DNA of 13,422 bases from Desulfobacteraceae bacterium UBA5852 (GTDB lineage: Bacteria; Desulfobacterota; Desulfobacteria; Desulfobacterales; UBA5852). The position numbers and the translations under genes were made by a program. A model generated the notes under the pieces. The model saw nothing but the letters and a program-made list of their open reading frames with translations, ran no database searches and was not told the DNA's origin. The stretch's first letter is position 1; each line of letters starts with the position of its first letter. Shown here piece after piece: positions 1 through 7,312 of this stretch. The DNA lies in assembly GCA_002432195.1 (NCBI GenBank), contig DJGG01000112.1, positions 12,669 through 26,090 on the forward strand, read 5' to 3'.

Positions 1-4
1 GCCC

Positions 5-439
5 ATGTTCAAGAGAATACTGGTTGCCGTGGACGGTTCCCCCCACAGCCGCGCCGCCCTGGAGGTCGCCCGCGGCCTGGGCGAGGCCCTGGGCGCGGAA
101 CTCTGGGTCGTGCACGCCTACGCCCCCACCTCGGACCTACTCGGGTACACGGACTTCGCCCAACGGGTTTCCCGACGCAAGTCCCAGGGGCAGAAGCTCC
201 TGGAGGAGTTGCGCGGGAGCCTGGGGGAATCGCCGCTGCCGGTCACTGAAGAGCTCATCGAAGGTCCGGGGGCGGAGGCCATCCTGAAGGTGGCGGAAAC
301 CCGGGCGGTGGATCTCATCGTCATGGGCACACGGGGCCTGGGGGCCCTGGGCGACATGGTGCTGGGCAGCGTCAGCCGCAAGGTCACCCAGGGGGCCGGC
401 TGTCCCGTGATGCTGGCACGCGCGCCGGAGGCCTCCTGA
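5..439 (+). CDS. Universal stress protein, UspA family, single domain
   Basis: Single Usp domain of 144 aa, the normal length for a stand-alone family member; a soluble cytoplasmic protein that usually dimerises. The N-terminal beta strand leads to the conserved Asp10 (motif RILVAVDGS, residues 4-12). The ATP-binding signature G-x2-G-x9-G-S is complete at Gly108, Gly111, Gly121 and Ser122, which places it in the nucleotide-binding (UspFG/MJ0577-like) subgroup rather than the non-binding UspA subgroup. Such proteins help cells survive starvation or stress; the specific trigger cannot be read here. Only four bases precede the ATG in the window, so its ribosome binding site and promoter are not visible. 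It converges on the Mrp gene with a 19-nt gap between the two stop codons. Confidence 0.95.
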   Translation: MFKRILVAVDGSPHSRAALEVARGLGEALGAELWVVHAYAPTSDLLGYTDFAQRVSRRKSQGQKLLEELRGSLGESPLPVTEELIEGPGAEAILKVAETRAVDLIVMGTRGLGALGDMVLGSVSRKVTQGAGCPVMLARAPEAS

Positions 440-451
440 CCGCCGGGAGGC
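427..451. terminator. Possible hairpin at the convergent usp/mrp gene ends
   Basis: GGAGGCCTCC (427-436) is a perfect palindrome overlapping the end of the usp gene. GCCTCC (431-436) can also pair with GGAGGC (446-451) across a 9-nt loop. It lies exactly where two convergent transcripts end, so a bidirectional termination or end-protection role is plausible. No T-run follows on either strand, so it is not a classical intrinsic terminator. Confidence 0.3.
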
Positions 452-458
452 TGGAGCC

Positions 459-1316
459 TCAGGCCGGCAGCAGTTCCGCCACCTGGCGGGCCATGGCCTC
501 GTAGGCCTTGGTCACCGGGGAGTCCGGGTAGCGCTCCTGGTAGGTCGTCCCGGTGTCGCCGCACTGCACCACCTGGGGATCCAGGGGCACGCGGCCCAGG
601 AAGCGGATCCCGGAGGCGGCGGCGGTCTTCTCCCCCCCGCCGCGGCCGAAAATGTCCACGGCCTCGCCGCAATGGGGGCAGACGAACCCGCTCATGTTCT
701 CGATGAGGCCAAAAATCTCCATCTTCACCGTGCGGCAGAAGCTGATGGACTTGCGCACGTCGGCGAGCGAGACCTCCTGGGGGGTGGTCACGATCACGGC
801 CTGGGCGTCCGGGATGGTCTGGGCCACCGTGAGGGGTTCGTCCCCGGTGCCCGGCGGGGAGTCGATGACCAGGTAGTCCAGATCCCCCCAGTCCACATCG
901 CCGATGAACTGGCGGATGGCGGAATACTTGATGGGCCCGCGCCAGATAATGGCGTCGTCCTTGTTGGCCGAAAGGGATTCGATGGACACCGCCTTGAGAT
1001 GGTCCCCGTGGCGCATGGGCGCCAGCTTCTGATTGGCGCTCAGCTCCAGCATGCCCGTGAGACCCAGCATCCGGGGGATATCGGGTCCGTGGAGGTCCAC
1101 GTCCATCAGGCCCACCTGGTGGCCCTGGCGTGCCAGGGCGATGGCCAGGTTGACCGAGGTGTTGGTCTTGCCCACGCCGCCCTTGCCGCTCATGACGATG
1201 AGCTTGTGCTTGATCCGGCCCAGGGACTGGCTGACCGCGGCGTCCTGGGCGTCCCGGGCCTCCTTGGCCTTGCGCTGCGGGTTGCTGTCGGCGGGGGAAC
1301 TCATGATCTTGACCAT
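459..1316 (-). CDS. mrp: Mrp/ApbC/NBP35-type P-loop ATPase, iron-sulfur cluster carrier
   Basis: Cytoplasmic 285-aa ATPase of the Mrp/ApbC/Nbp35 family, which binds a [4Fe-4S] cluster at a dimer interface and passes it to apo-proteins. The deviant Walker A loop is SGKGGVGKT (residues 43-51). MDVDLHGPDIPRML (71-84) and IDSPPGTGDE (151-160) are the family's switch motifs. The cluster-binding CxxC is Cys213 and Cys216 in CPHCG. The short N-terminus lacks the MIP18-like domain found in many bacterial homologues. I chose ATG 1316 because AAGGAG sits at 1327-1332, 10 nt upstream; the frame is open to 1361, but the extra residues have no family resemblance. It follows the DUF134 gene on the same strand after 151 nt and is probably co-transcribed with it. 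Confidence 0.93.
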   Translation of the reverse strand: MVKIMSSPADSNPQRKAKEARDAQDAAVSQSLGRIKHKLIVMSGKGGVGKTNTSVNLAIALARQGHQVGLMDVDLHGPDIPRMLGLTGMLELSANQKLAPMRHGDHLKAVSIESLSANKDDAIIWRGPIKYSAIRQFIGDVDWGDLDYLVIDSPPGTGDEPLTVAQTIPDAQAVIVTTPQEVSLADVRKSISFCRTVKMEIFGLIENMSGFVCPHCGEAVDIFGRGGGEKTAAASGIRFLGRVPLDPQVVQCGDTGTTYQERYPDSPVTKAYEAMARQVAELLPA

Positions 1317-1396
1317 GGGGCACATTCTCCTTGCATAGCGCTCGCGGCGGTGCACCGGCACCGCTCAAGCAGCCGGCTGGCGGCGCCGGGGGGAAC

Positions 1397-1412
1397 GCCC
1401 GGGGCCCCGGGC
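1397..1412. repeat. 16-bp perfect GC palindrome between DUF134 and mrp genes
   Basis: GCCCGGGGCCCCGGGC is a perfect palindrome in the 151-nt gap between the DUF134 stop and the mrp start. A second 12-bp palindrome, GCCGCCGGCGGC (1456-1467), directly abuts the DUF134 stop codon. In the transcript these could fold and alter the relative yield of the two genes. There is no T-run, and in such GC-rich DNA short palindromes also arise by chance. Confidence 0.3.
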
Positions 1413-1467
1413 CGCACGGGGTTCTCGATTGCCGGAGGGCGACGCCGGGGCGCCCGCCGCCGGCGGC

Positions 1468-1920
1468 TCAGGGGGCGGGGGCATCTTCCCCCGAGGGCGC
1501 TAGGCCCTCGGAGGCGCGCACCCGCTGGAAACCGGTGTCGCCGCACTGGGGACAACCCTCCGGGCGGCCGGTTCCGGGCGCGGCGTGCCAACGCCGTCCG
1601 CAGGCCCGGCACTCGAATATCCGCTCCACCGTGGTCAGCTGGTAGTGGCCGCCCTCGATATTGATGGCCTTGCCCTGGATCAGGGCTTCGGCCACGGTGT
1701 GGCGCGCCTTCTGCAGGATGCGGCCGAAGGTGGCCCTGGAGACGCCCATGTGGCGCCCCCCCTCCTCGTGGGAGAAATCCAGCAGATCGGATAAGCGCAG
1801 AGCTTCCAGCTCGTCCACCGTCAGGCGCACCTCCTCCAGGTCCAGCATGGGTATGCCGCGCGGCTTGAAATAGCTGACATCGGGGTTGAACCCCACGATG
1901 CGGTCTTTCTGGGGACGCAT
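1468..1920 (-). CDS. DUF134/UPF0251 family DNA-binding protein with C-terminal four-Cys module
   Basis: 150-aa protein of the DUF134 (UPF0251) family, predicted DNA-binding proteins with a sigma-70 region-4-like helix-turn-helix. The typical opening (RPQKDRIV, then FKPRGIPM at residues 18-25) is followed by LTVDELEALRLSDLL (33-47) and the probable recognition region GGRHMGVSRATFGRILQKAR (54-73). The C-terminus carries two pairs of cysteines, Cys104/Cys107 (CRAC) and Cys123/Cys126 (CPQC), the pattern of a zinc-ribbon or rubredoxin-like knuckle. Start choice: ATG 1920 has GTGGAG 7 nt upstream; a TTG at 1959 is in frame but overlaps the expected transcription start. The tight link to mrp suggests a regulator of, or partner in, metal or redox cofactor assembly; that role is inference. 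Confidence 0.88.
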   Translation of the reverse strand: MRPQKDRIVGFNPDVSYFKPRGIPMLDLEEVRLTVDELEALRLSDLLDFSHEEGGRHMGVSRATFGRILQKARHTVAEALIQGKAINIEGGHYQLTTVERIFECRACGRRWHAAPGTGRPEGCPQCGDTGFQRVRASEGLAPSGEDAPAP

Positions 1921-1962
1921 GCGCGTGCTCCACTTTCCGGGTTTGGTCTCAAAAGTCAACGC

Positions 1963-1990
1963 ATTATAGGCCGCGAGGGGGGCTTGTCAA
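1963..1990 (-). promoter_or_regulatory. Near-consensus sigma-70 promoter for DUF134-mrp
   Basis: Read on the minus strand, a perfect TTGACA (1985-1990) and a perfect TATAAT (1963-1968) are separated by 16 bp. Transcription would begin near 1955, leaving a leader of about 35 nt before the DUF134 start. A match at all 12 positions in DNA this GC-rich is very unlikely by chance and implies strong, perhaps constitutive, expression. The rest of 1921-2040 holds nothing else I can identify. Confidence 0.8.
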
Positions 1991-2040
1991 CCGGAGATTG
2001 GGGTGGGCCCGGGGGGCGCGCGGGCGGCGTTCCCCGACGC

Positions 2041-2883
2041 TCAGGCCATCCGGTACTGGGCGATCTGCCGCGAAATCGCCACCAGGCGTCCCTGGGGGTC
2101 CCACAGCTCCCCGTCTTCCTCCAGCAGCCCGCAGGTGATGTAACGGGTGCGGAACCGGCCGCAGATCCACCGGGCTTCGGGAACCCGGCGGATGCTCAAG
2201 GACAGTTCCAGGGTGGGCACCCAGGCCACCAGCCCCTGGCTGGCCAGCACCGCCGGGGGAAAGGCGTCGGCCATCAGCGCCAGGGCGCCCACGTCCGTGG
2301 CCCGGGGTTCCCGGAAACGGATCCACCCCCGGTGCTCGGAACGTGCGGCCGGCTTGCCTTCCATCCACCCCGCGCCTTCCGGGTCCAGGCGCACCTCCAC
2401 GTGGCGGTAGAGGGTGTAGCGGGGCAGCTCGGGTATGGGCCGGCAGGCCTCGGGGGGCGGCAGCGCCGGCGCCTGCCGTTCGTATCGCTCCACCCGGCAG
2501 TCGTCGGGAGGGGCGGCGAAGGTGCCCATCGCGCGGGTCTTCTCCTGACCGTCCTGGTAGAGCCGCGCCTGGAGGCGCGTGAAGCGGGCCGACCGGGCCA
2601 CCGGCTCCACGTGCACCTCCACAGGGCCGGGGAGGCAGCGGGCCAGGTAGTGGGCGGTGAGGATGGGGGTGGCCTGCATGTCCGTGTGGGGCTGCATGGC
2701 GCGCGCCAGCAGGGCCAGCAGGTACCCCCCGTTGGGGGTGCCGTTGATGGACCAGTTGTCGGAGACCGGTGCCCGGAAGCGCCGCGGCTGGGGCTCCTCC
2801 AGGACCAGATCGCCGTCGAAGGGGTGCCTGGCGGGCTTCCCGGCAGCCTGCGGCCGGTGCGGCGGATGGGGGTCAATCGCCAT
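2041..2883 (-). CDS. TesB-like acyl-CoA thioesterase family protein (double hotdog)
   Basis: 280-aa protein with the features of the acyl-CoA thioesterase family that carries two tandem hotdog domains (4HBT_3/TesB-like). The NGGYLLALLARAM stretch (residues 51-63) is the usual N-terminal hotdog helix. The second hotdog shows ADAFPP (205-210), VPTLELSLSI (222-231) and the typical end, EDGELWDPQGRLVAISRQ (256-273). It would hydrolyse an acyl-CoA to the free acid and CoA in the cytoplasm; the substrate cannot be read from sequence. The start is ATG 2883, inside the last codons of the upstream dehydrogenase gene (11-nt overlap), which implies translational coupling. The open frame extends to 2946 but that part has no family resemblance. 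The shared transcript suggests both enzymes act on related acyl-CoA intermediates. Confidence 0.85.
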   Translation of the reverse strand: MAIDPHPPHRPQAAGKPARHPFDGDLVLEEPQPRRFRAPVSDNWSINGTPNGGYLLALLARAMQPHTDMQATPILTAHYLARCLPGPVEVHVEPVARSARFTRLQARLYQDGQEKTRAMGTFAAPPDDCRVERYERQAPALPPPEACRPIPELPRYTLYRHVEVRLDPEGAGWMEGKPAARSEHRGWIRFREPRATDVGALALMADAFPPAVLASQGLVAWVPTLELSLSIRRVPEARWICGRFRTRYITCGLLEEDGELWDPQGRLVAISRQIAQYRMA

Positions 2884-3742
2884 AATCGTACCAGCCCTTG
2901 CCCGTCTTGCGCCCGAACTCCCCCCTGACATAATGCTCCACGACACTCGGGGGCGGCAGGTCCTCCCGCCGGCCGGTCCGGCGGAACTTTTCCATGGCCA
3001 GGGTGTAGGCCAGGTCGATGCCCGTGAGGTCCATGAGCCGGAACGGCCCCATGGGGTGCCCGGCGCCGAAGACGCAGGCCTTGTCGATGTCCTCCACGGA
3101 GGCCACGCCGGACTCCAGCAGCCACTCGGCCTCGTGGAAGATGGCGAAGAAGATCCGGTTGAGCAGGAACCCCTCCACTTCCTTGCGCAGGCGCACCGGG
3201 GTCTTGTCCAGCCGCAGGCACAGGTCCATGGAGACCTGGGCGGTGTCCTCGGCCACGTGGGGCCCCTGGACCACCTCCACCAGCTTCATCACCAGGGCGG
3301 GGTTGAAGAAGTGGAGGTTCACCACCTTCTCCGGACGACGGGTGGCGTCGGCGATGCGGGAGCTGACGATGGAGGAACTGTTGGTGGCCAGCACGGCATG
3401 GGGCGGGGCCAGGGAATCCAGTTGGGTGAAAATGCCGCGTTTCAACTCCAGGACTTCCACGGCGGCCTCGATGACGTAGTCGGCCTCGCCGACGGCCTCC
3501 GCCAGGCTCGGGGTGAAGCGGAGGTTGTCGAAAGCCTGGCGGGCGGCCTCCGGGGACAGTTTCCGCTTGGCCACCCGCCCCGGCAGGTATCCCCCCACAA
3601 AGGCCTCGGCGCGCGCCAGGGCGTCGGCGCTCACGTCGGTGCAGAAGGTGCGGAAGCCCTGGATGGCGCACAGGGTGGCGATCTGGTGGCCCATGTTGCC
3701 GGCCCCCACCACGGCGATGGTGCGTACCTCGTCGATGTGCAT
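2873..3742 (-). CDS. 3-hydroxyacyl-CoA dehydrogenase (NAD-dependent, FadB2/PaaH/Hbd type)
   Basis: Complete 289-aa monofunctional 3-hydroxyacyl-CoA dehydrogenase, oxidising an (S)-3-hydroxyacyl-CoA to the 3-oxoacyl-CoA with NAD+. The N-terminal Rossmann fold has GAGNMG (residues 13-18). The catalytic region is clear: Ser122 in NSSSI, His144 in the signature NLHFFNP (142-148), its partner Glu156 in KLVEVV, and Asn195 in GFLLNRI. The C-terminal domain ends in the typical GRKTGKGWYDY (277-287). Length equals that of 3-hydroxybutyryl-CoA dehydrogenases. ATG 3742 is preceded by GGAGGAGG (3750-3757) at 7 nt, a strong ribosome binding site. It overlaps the thioesterase gene by 11 nt and follows the transporter gene after 73 nt. 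Whether it serves beta-oxidation, aromatic degradation or polyhydroxybutyrate turnover is not resolved. Confidence 0.93.
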   Translation of the reverse strand: MHIDEVRTIAVVGAGNMGHQIATLCAIQGFRTFCTDVSADALARAEAFVGGYLPGRVAKRKLSPEAARQAFDNLRFTPSLAEAVGEADYVIEAAVEVLELKRGIFTQLDSLAPPHAVLATNSSSIVSSRIADATRRPEKVVNLHFFNPALVMKLVEVVQGPHVAEDTAQVSMDLCLRLDKTPVRLRKEVEGFLLNRIFFAIFHEAEWLLESGVASVEDIDKACVFGAGHPMGPFRLMDLTGIDLAYTLAMEKFRRTGRREDLPPPSVVEHYVRGEFGRKTGKGWYDYGD

Positions 3743-3795
3743 GGCATTACCTCCTCCGGGGTCGCGTGAGAACCCCGCTCAAGCGGACAGGGTAT

Positions 3796-3812
3796 CCATT
3801 TGCCGGAAATGG
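3796..3812. repeat. Small hairpin just after the MFS stop codon
   Basis: CCATTT and AAATGG pair perfectly across a 5-nt loop, 3 nt beyond the transporter's stop. No T-run follows, so it is more likely a weak pause, processing or stabilising hairpin inside an operon than a terminator. The rest of the 73-nt gap shows only the strong ribosome binding site of the dehydrogenase. Confidence 0.35.
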
Positions 3813-3815
3813 CGG

Positions 3816-5084
3816 TTAGCCGCCCCCACCGCCCTTCCCGGGGCGCTCGGGGCGGCAAACGCCGGCAGACGCCTGTCCCTCACCCGCCCGCGGCAGTCCC
3901 CTGGCCGCCAGCAGGCTGCCGGCCAGATAGAGGGCGGCGGCGGCCACGAACACCGCCCGGAAACCCAGTCCCATGGCGATGGCCACCCCCAGCATGGGGG
4001 CCAGGGCACGGGCGCCGGAGGTGATGGAGTTGTCCAGCCCGTAGACCGCCCCCTCGTCCCCGCAGCGGGTGTAACGGGCCAGCAGCACGCTGATGCCCGG
4101 CACGATGCCCCCCAGGAAAACCCCCACGGCGGCCTGCAGGGCCAGCAACTGCCACCCCGCGGTCACCAGGCTCTGGAGCAGGAAGAAAACCCCCGCGCCG
4201 GCGAAGCTGGCCACCACGATGGGCCGGTGCCCGATGCGATCCCCCAGCCGCCCCAGGTAGACGGCGAACACCGCCGCGGCCGCGGCCGAAGCCCCCACCA
4301 CCAGGCCGGTGAAGCTGTTCACGCGCTCCGGGCCGGCCAGAAGTTCCAGGGCGAAGAGGGGCAGGATGGGGACGAAGATCATGCGCCCCATCTGGTTCAT
4401 GAATCGCAGGCCGTAGGTCATGCGGACCCCGGGAGCGGCCAGGATGCGGCCCCATTCGCTCCAGAAGCCCGGGCGCCGCCCCTCCCTGGCGGGGGGCGGG
4501 ACGAAGTCCTCCCGGACCCCCACGAGGACCACCACGCCGGAGACCGCCAGCAAGGCCGCGGTGACATAAAAGGCCGCCCGGTACCCCACGGCATCCGCCA
4601 CCGTCCCTCCCAGGATGGGGCCCAGGGCCACCCCGATCCCCAGGGCCACCTGCATGAGCCCCATGGCGAAACCCGTGTGGGTCCGGGGCACCGTGGCCGC
4701 CACCAGGGCGTTGGCCGCGCCGATGGTGCCGGTGACGAACCCCTGGACGATGCGCAGCAGGAGGAGCTCCTCGGACGAGCGCACCAGGGCCATCAGCCCC
4801 AGGATCAGCGCGCCCCCGAACATGGCCCGCTCCACCATCATCTTGCGCCCCCGGCGGTCCGCCAGGGCGCCCCAGAAGGGGGAGGCTAGCGCCATGGCCA
4901 GGGCCTGACCCGAAAACACCAGGCCGGCCATGATCTCGGTGTCCACGCCGCTCACCGTCCCCAGGGACTTCACGTAGAGGGGCAGGAAGGGGAAAATGCT
5001 GGAAAATCCCACGGAGGTGATCATCTGGGCCAGAAACATGATCGCCAGGGTGCGCTTCCAGGGTGCGTCGACGGGTGTTTCCAT
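3816..5084 (-). CDS. Major facilitator superfamily transporter, DHA1-like drug/metabolite antiporter
   Basis: 422-aa inner-membrane protein with about 12 hydrophobic segments in two halves. The loop 2-3 signature of the superfamily, GALADRRGRK, is at residues 72-81, and a weaker copy, GRLGDRIGHRP (278-288), marks the second half. GVALGPILGG (151-160) matches motif C of proton-coupled antiporters, so export of drugs or metabolites is more likely than import. The C-terminal tail after about residue 398 is short, charged and Gly-rich. ATG 5084 gives the expected cytoplasmic N-terminus; its GGGAGG is unusually close (3 nt). It lies 148 nt after lutC and 73 nt before the dehydrogenase gene on the same strand, so it may open a three-gene operon or extend the lut transcript. 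The substrate is unknown. Confidence 0.88.
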   Translation of the reverse strand: METPVDAPWKRTLAIMFLAQMITSVGFSSIFPFLPLYVKSLGTVSGVDTEIMAGLVFSGQALAMALASPFWGALADRRGRKMMVERAMFGGALILGLMALVRSSEELLLLRIVQGFVTGTIGAANALVAATVPRTHTGFAMGLMQVALGIGVALGPILGGTVADAVGYRAAFYVTAALLAVSGVVVLVGVREDFVPPPAREGRRPGFWSEWGRILAAPGVRMTYGLRFMNQMGRMIFVPILPLFALELLAGPERVNSFTGLVVGASAAAAAVFAVYLGRLGDRIGHRPIVVASFAGAGVFFLLQSLVTAGWQLLALQAAVGVFLGGIVPGISVLLARYTRCGDEGAVYGLDNSITSGARALAPMLGVAIAMGLGFRAVFVAAAALYLAGSLLAARGLPRAGEGQASAGVCRPERPGKGGGGG

Positions 5085-5232
5085 GGACCTCCCGGCAGGG
5101 GGACGCGGCCGCCGCCCGGGCCCTGGCAGGGGCGGTCGGGCGGGGGATGGCCTTCGGGCATCGGGGGGGCATCCTACCGCAATCCCGGTGGGGAGGAAAG
5201 AGGCCTTCGCGGTGCGCGGCCGACGGGGAGCT

Positions 5233-5895
5233 TCAATCGACGAGGATCAGCACCACCAGGGCCTTGGGCCCGTGGACCCCGAAGGCCAGGGTCATCTCGA
5301 TGTCCGCCGTGCGGGAAGGCCCGGAAACCAGCACCAGGTTGGCGGGCATGGCCGCAGCCCATTTCTGGGCCCGCATGATGGCTCCCAGGCTGTCGAAGAC
5401 GGCCGCGGAGTCCAGCACGGCGATGTGCAGGGGGGGCACCAGGGACATGCTGCGGGGCTCCCGGGCATCGGGCCGCAGCACCAGGGACCCCACGTCGGCC
5501 ACCGCCCCGGCCGTGGAGGTGACGGCGGCATCCACCTCGAAGACCATGGCCTTGCAGTCCTCCATGGGGCGCTCGAAGGGGATCCGGCGGGGAAGGTCCC
5601 CAGCGCCGTCGTCCCAGCCGGCCTCCAGGCTCCGCCCCAGGGGGGTCCCGGGGGCGTAGAGCAGGCGCCGGACCCCTCGCTGGCGCAAAATCGGCTTCAG
5701 GGATTCCACCCAGGCCGTGCGCGGAACCCGGTGGACCTCGGTCCTGACCGCCTCCAGGAGGCGCTGCAGGCGCTCGATGCGGGCCTCCCCCCCGGGCAGC
5801 GCCGGGGGGTTCCATTCCGGCGGCGCCACCGGCAGCACTCCCCGCACGGCGGCCCGCAGGCGGCTCAGGATCATGGTACGGGCGGGTTCATTCAT
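5233..5895 (-). CDS. lutC: LutC-type LUD-domain protein of the lactate oxidase complex
   Basis: 220-aa LUD-domain protein matching LutC (YkgG), one of three cytoplasmic subunits that oxidise L-lactate to pyruvate. The conserved second half is intact: VDAAVTSTAGAVADVGSLVL (residues 121-140), VPPLHIAVLD (153-162), and the family end motif SGPSRTADIE with GVHGP (191-200 and 206-210). The N-terminal third is variable, as usual in the family. ATG 5895 lies within the last codons of lutB (8-nt overlap, ATGAATGA), the same arrangement as at the lutA-lutB junction. The open frame upstream to 5967 is lutB in another frame. The gene ends the lut group; the following 148 nt to the transporter start contain no terminator or promoter I can defend. 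Confidence 0.92.
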   Translation of the reverse strand: MNEPARTMILSRLRAAVRGVLPVAPPEWNPPALPGGEARIERLQRLLEAVRTEVHRVPRTAWVESLKPILRQRGVRRLLYAPGTPLGRSLEAGWDDGAGDLPRRIPFERPMEDCKAMVFEVDAAVTSTAGAVADVGSLVLRPDAREPRSMSLVPPLHIAVLDSAAVFDSLGAIMRAQKWAAAMPANLVLVSGPSRTADIEMTLAFGVHGPKALVVLILVD

Positions 5896-7312
5896 GGGGC
5901 AGGCCCTCCTTGACCGCCAGCGCGTGGAGGCTTTTGGGGGCGAAGCGCGGCGGGGTGCGCACCGCACTCCAGGCCGCCAGGGGTCCCCGGCGGGGCAGAC
6001 GGCGGCCGAAGCGCCCCAGCAGAGCGTTGCCCAGGGCGTTCAGGCCCGGGTGGGTGTTCACCAGGGCCCAGATCTTCCAGGCCAGGGACTCCCAGAGGGG
6101 GGGGCGGCAGCCGTCCTCCGGCCCGCCCGGCCCCTGGCAGGCGCCGTCGGTGCGCATGCGGCGGATCAGGTCCGGCAGGGGAATCCGCACCGGGCAGACC
6201 TCCCCGCAGGCCTGGCACAGGCTGGAGGCCGTGGCCAGCACTCCGGCCCGGGCAAGCCCCTCCAGCTGGGGGGTCAGGACCTCGCCGATGGGACCGGGGT
6301 AGACGAAGCCGTAAGCGTGCCCCCCGATGCGCACATAGACCGGGCAGTGGTTGAGGCAGGTGCCGCAGCGGATGCACTGGAGGGTCTGGCGCAGCTCGGG
6401 GTCCGCCAGGATCCGGCTCCGCCCGTTGTCCAGCAGGATCAGGTGCAGCTCCCGGGGGCCGTCCTTTTCGCCGGGCCGGCGGGGGCCGCTGATCAGGTTG
6501 ACATAGGTGGTGACGATCTGCCCGGTGGCCGATCCCGTGAGCAGGCGCAGCAGGGGCGGCAGGTCCTCCAGGCGGGCCACCACCTTCTCCAGCCCCATGA
6601 GGGCGATGTGCACCGGCGGCACCGTGGTGCACATGCGTCCGTTGCCCTCGTTTTCCACGAGGCACAGGCTGCCGGTCCGGGCCACGGCGAAGTTGACCCC
6701 GCTCACCCCCACCTGGCCCTCGAAAAATTTCTGCCGCAGGGTGCGCCGGGCGATGGCGTTGAGCTCCTCCACCTTCTCCGTGTAGGGGGCGCCGGGGATG
6801 CGGGCGTGGAAGAGGCGCGCGATCTGGTCCCGGTTCTTGTGCACGGCCGGCACGATGATGTGGGAGGGGGGTTCTCCGGCCAACTGGATGATGAACTCCC
6901 CCAGGTCGGTCTCCAGCACCTCCACCCCGTGATCGGCCAGGAAGTGGTTGAGGCCGATCTCCTCGGTGACCATGGACTTGCCCTTGACCACCCGGGTGGC
7001 TCGCTCCCCCTGGCAGATGGCCAGCACGAGGCGGTTGGCCTCCGCAGCGGTTTCGGCCCAATGCACCTGGATGCCGTTGGCCGTGCAGTTGGCCTCCAGC
7101 TCCTCCAGCAGCGCGGGCAGGCGGCTCAGGGCCGCCTGCTTGAGGCTCTGGCCTACCGTGCGCAGCGCTTCCAGCTCGGCGGGGTCGTCGAACACCGCGC
7201 GCCGCTTGCGGATCAGCCCGTCCATGGCCGATTGCAGGTTGCGCCGCAGCTGCCCGTCGGCCAAGGCCCGCAGGATGTTGCCCCGGAAATCGAAGGCCGG
7301 CCGCTCACCCAT
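5888..7312 (-). CDS. lutB: LutB-type iron-sulfur LUD-domain lactate oxidase subunit
   Basis: 474-aa LutB (YkgF) with an N-terminal LUD domain and C-terminal ferredoxin-like clusters. The LUD part includes VVKGKSMVTEEIGLN (residues 108-122), the GVSGVNFAVARTGSLCLVEN segment (202-221) and EGNGRMCTTVPPVHIAL (222-238). The first cluster is a full CxxCxxCxxxCP (Cys313, 316, 319, 323); the second is CxxCxxxCP (Cys366, 369, 373), the spacing usual in LutB. Electrons from lactate oxidation probably pass through these clusters. ATG 7312 overlaps the end of lutA by 8 nt. The C-terminal 90 residues contain the WxSLAWKIWALVNTHPG helix (residues 407-423) also seen in longer LutB proteins. Length is normal and no key cysteine is missing. 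Confidence 0.94.
   Translation of the reverse strand: MGERPAFDFRGNILRALADGQLRRNLQSAMDGLIRKRRAVFDDPAELEALRTVGQSLKQAALSRLPALLEELEANCTANGIQVHWAETAAEANRLVLAICQGERATRVVKGKSMVTEEIGLNHFLADHGVEVLETDLGEFIIQLAGEPPSHIIVPAVHKNRDQIARLFHARIPGAPYTEKVEELNAIARRTLRQKFFEGQVGVSGVNFAVARTGSLCLVENEGNGRMCTTVPPVHIALMGLEKVVARLEDLPPLLRLLTGSATGQIVTTYVNLISGPRRPGEKDGPRELHLILLDNGRSRILADPELRQTLQCIRCGTCLNHCPVYVRIGGHAYGFVYPGPIGEVLTPQLEGLARAGVLATASSLCQACGEVCPVRIPLPDLIRRMRTDGACQGPGGPEDGCRPPLWESLAWKIWALVNTHPGLNALGNALLGRFGRRLPRRGPLAAWSAVRTPPRFAPKSLHALAVKEGLPHE

Noticed and set aside
2041..3742. Carnitine catabolism pair (L-carnitine dehydrogenase plus betainyl-CoA thioesterase)
   Set aside because: The dehydrogenase has the complete 3-hydroxyacyl-CoA signature and C-terminal domain, and the thioesterase is of the TesB-like double hotdog type, not the small type found with carnitine dehydrogenase.
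3513..4889. Long plus-strand open frame of 458 codons opposite the transporter and dehydrogenase genes
   Set aside because: It is rich in Gly, His, Gln, Arg and Pro with no fold-like pattern and lies antisense to clearly recognisable genes; it results from GC-biased third positions.
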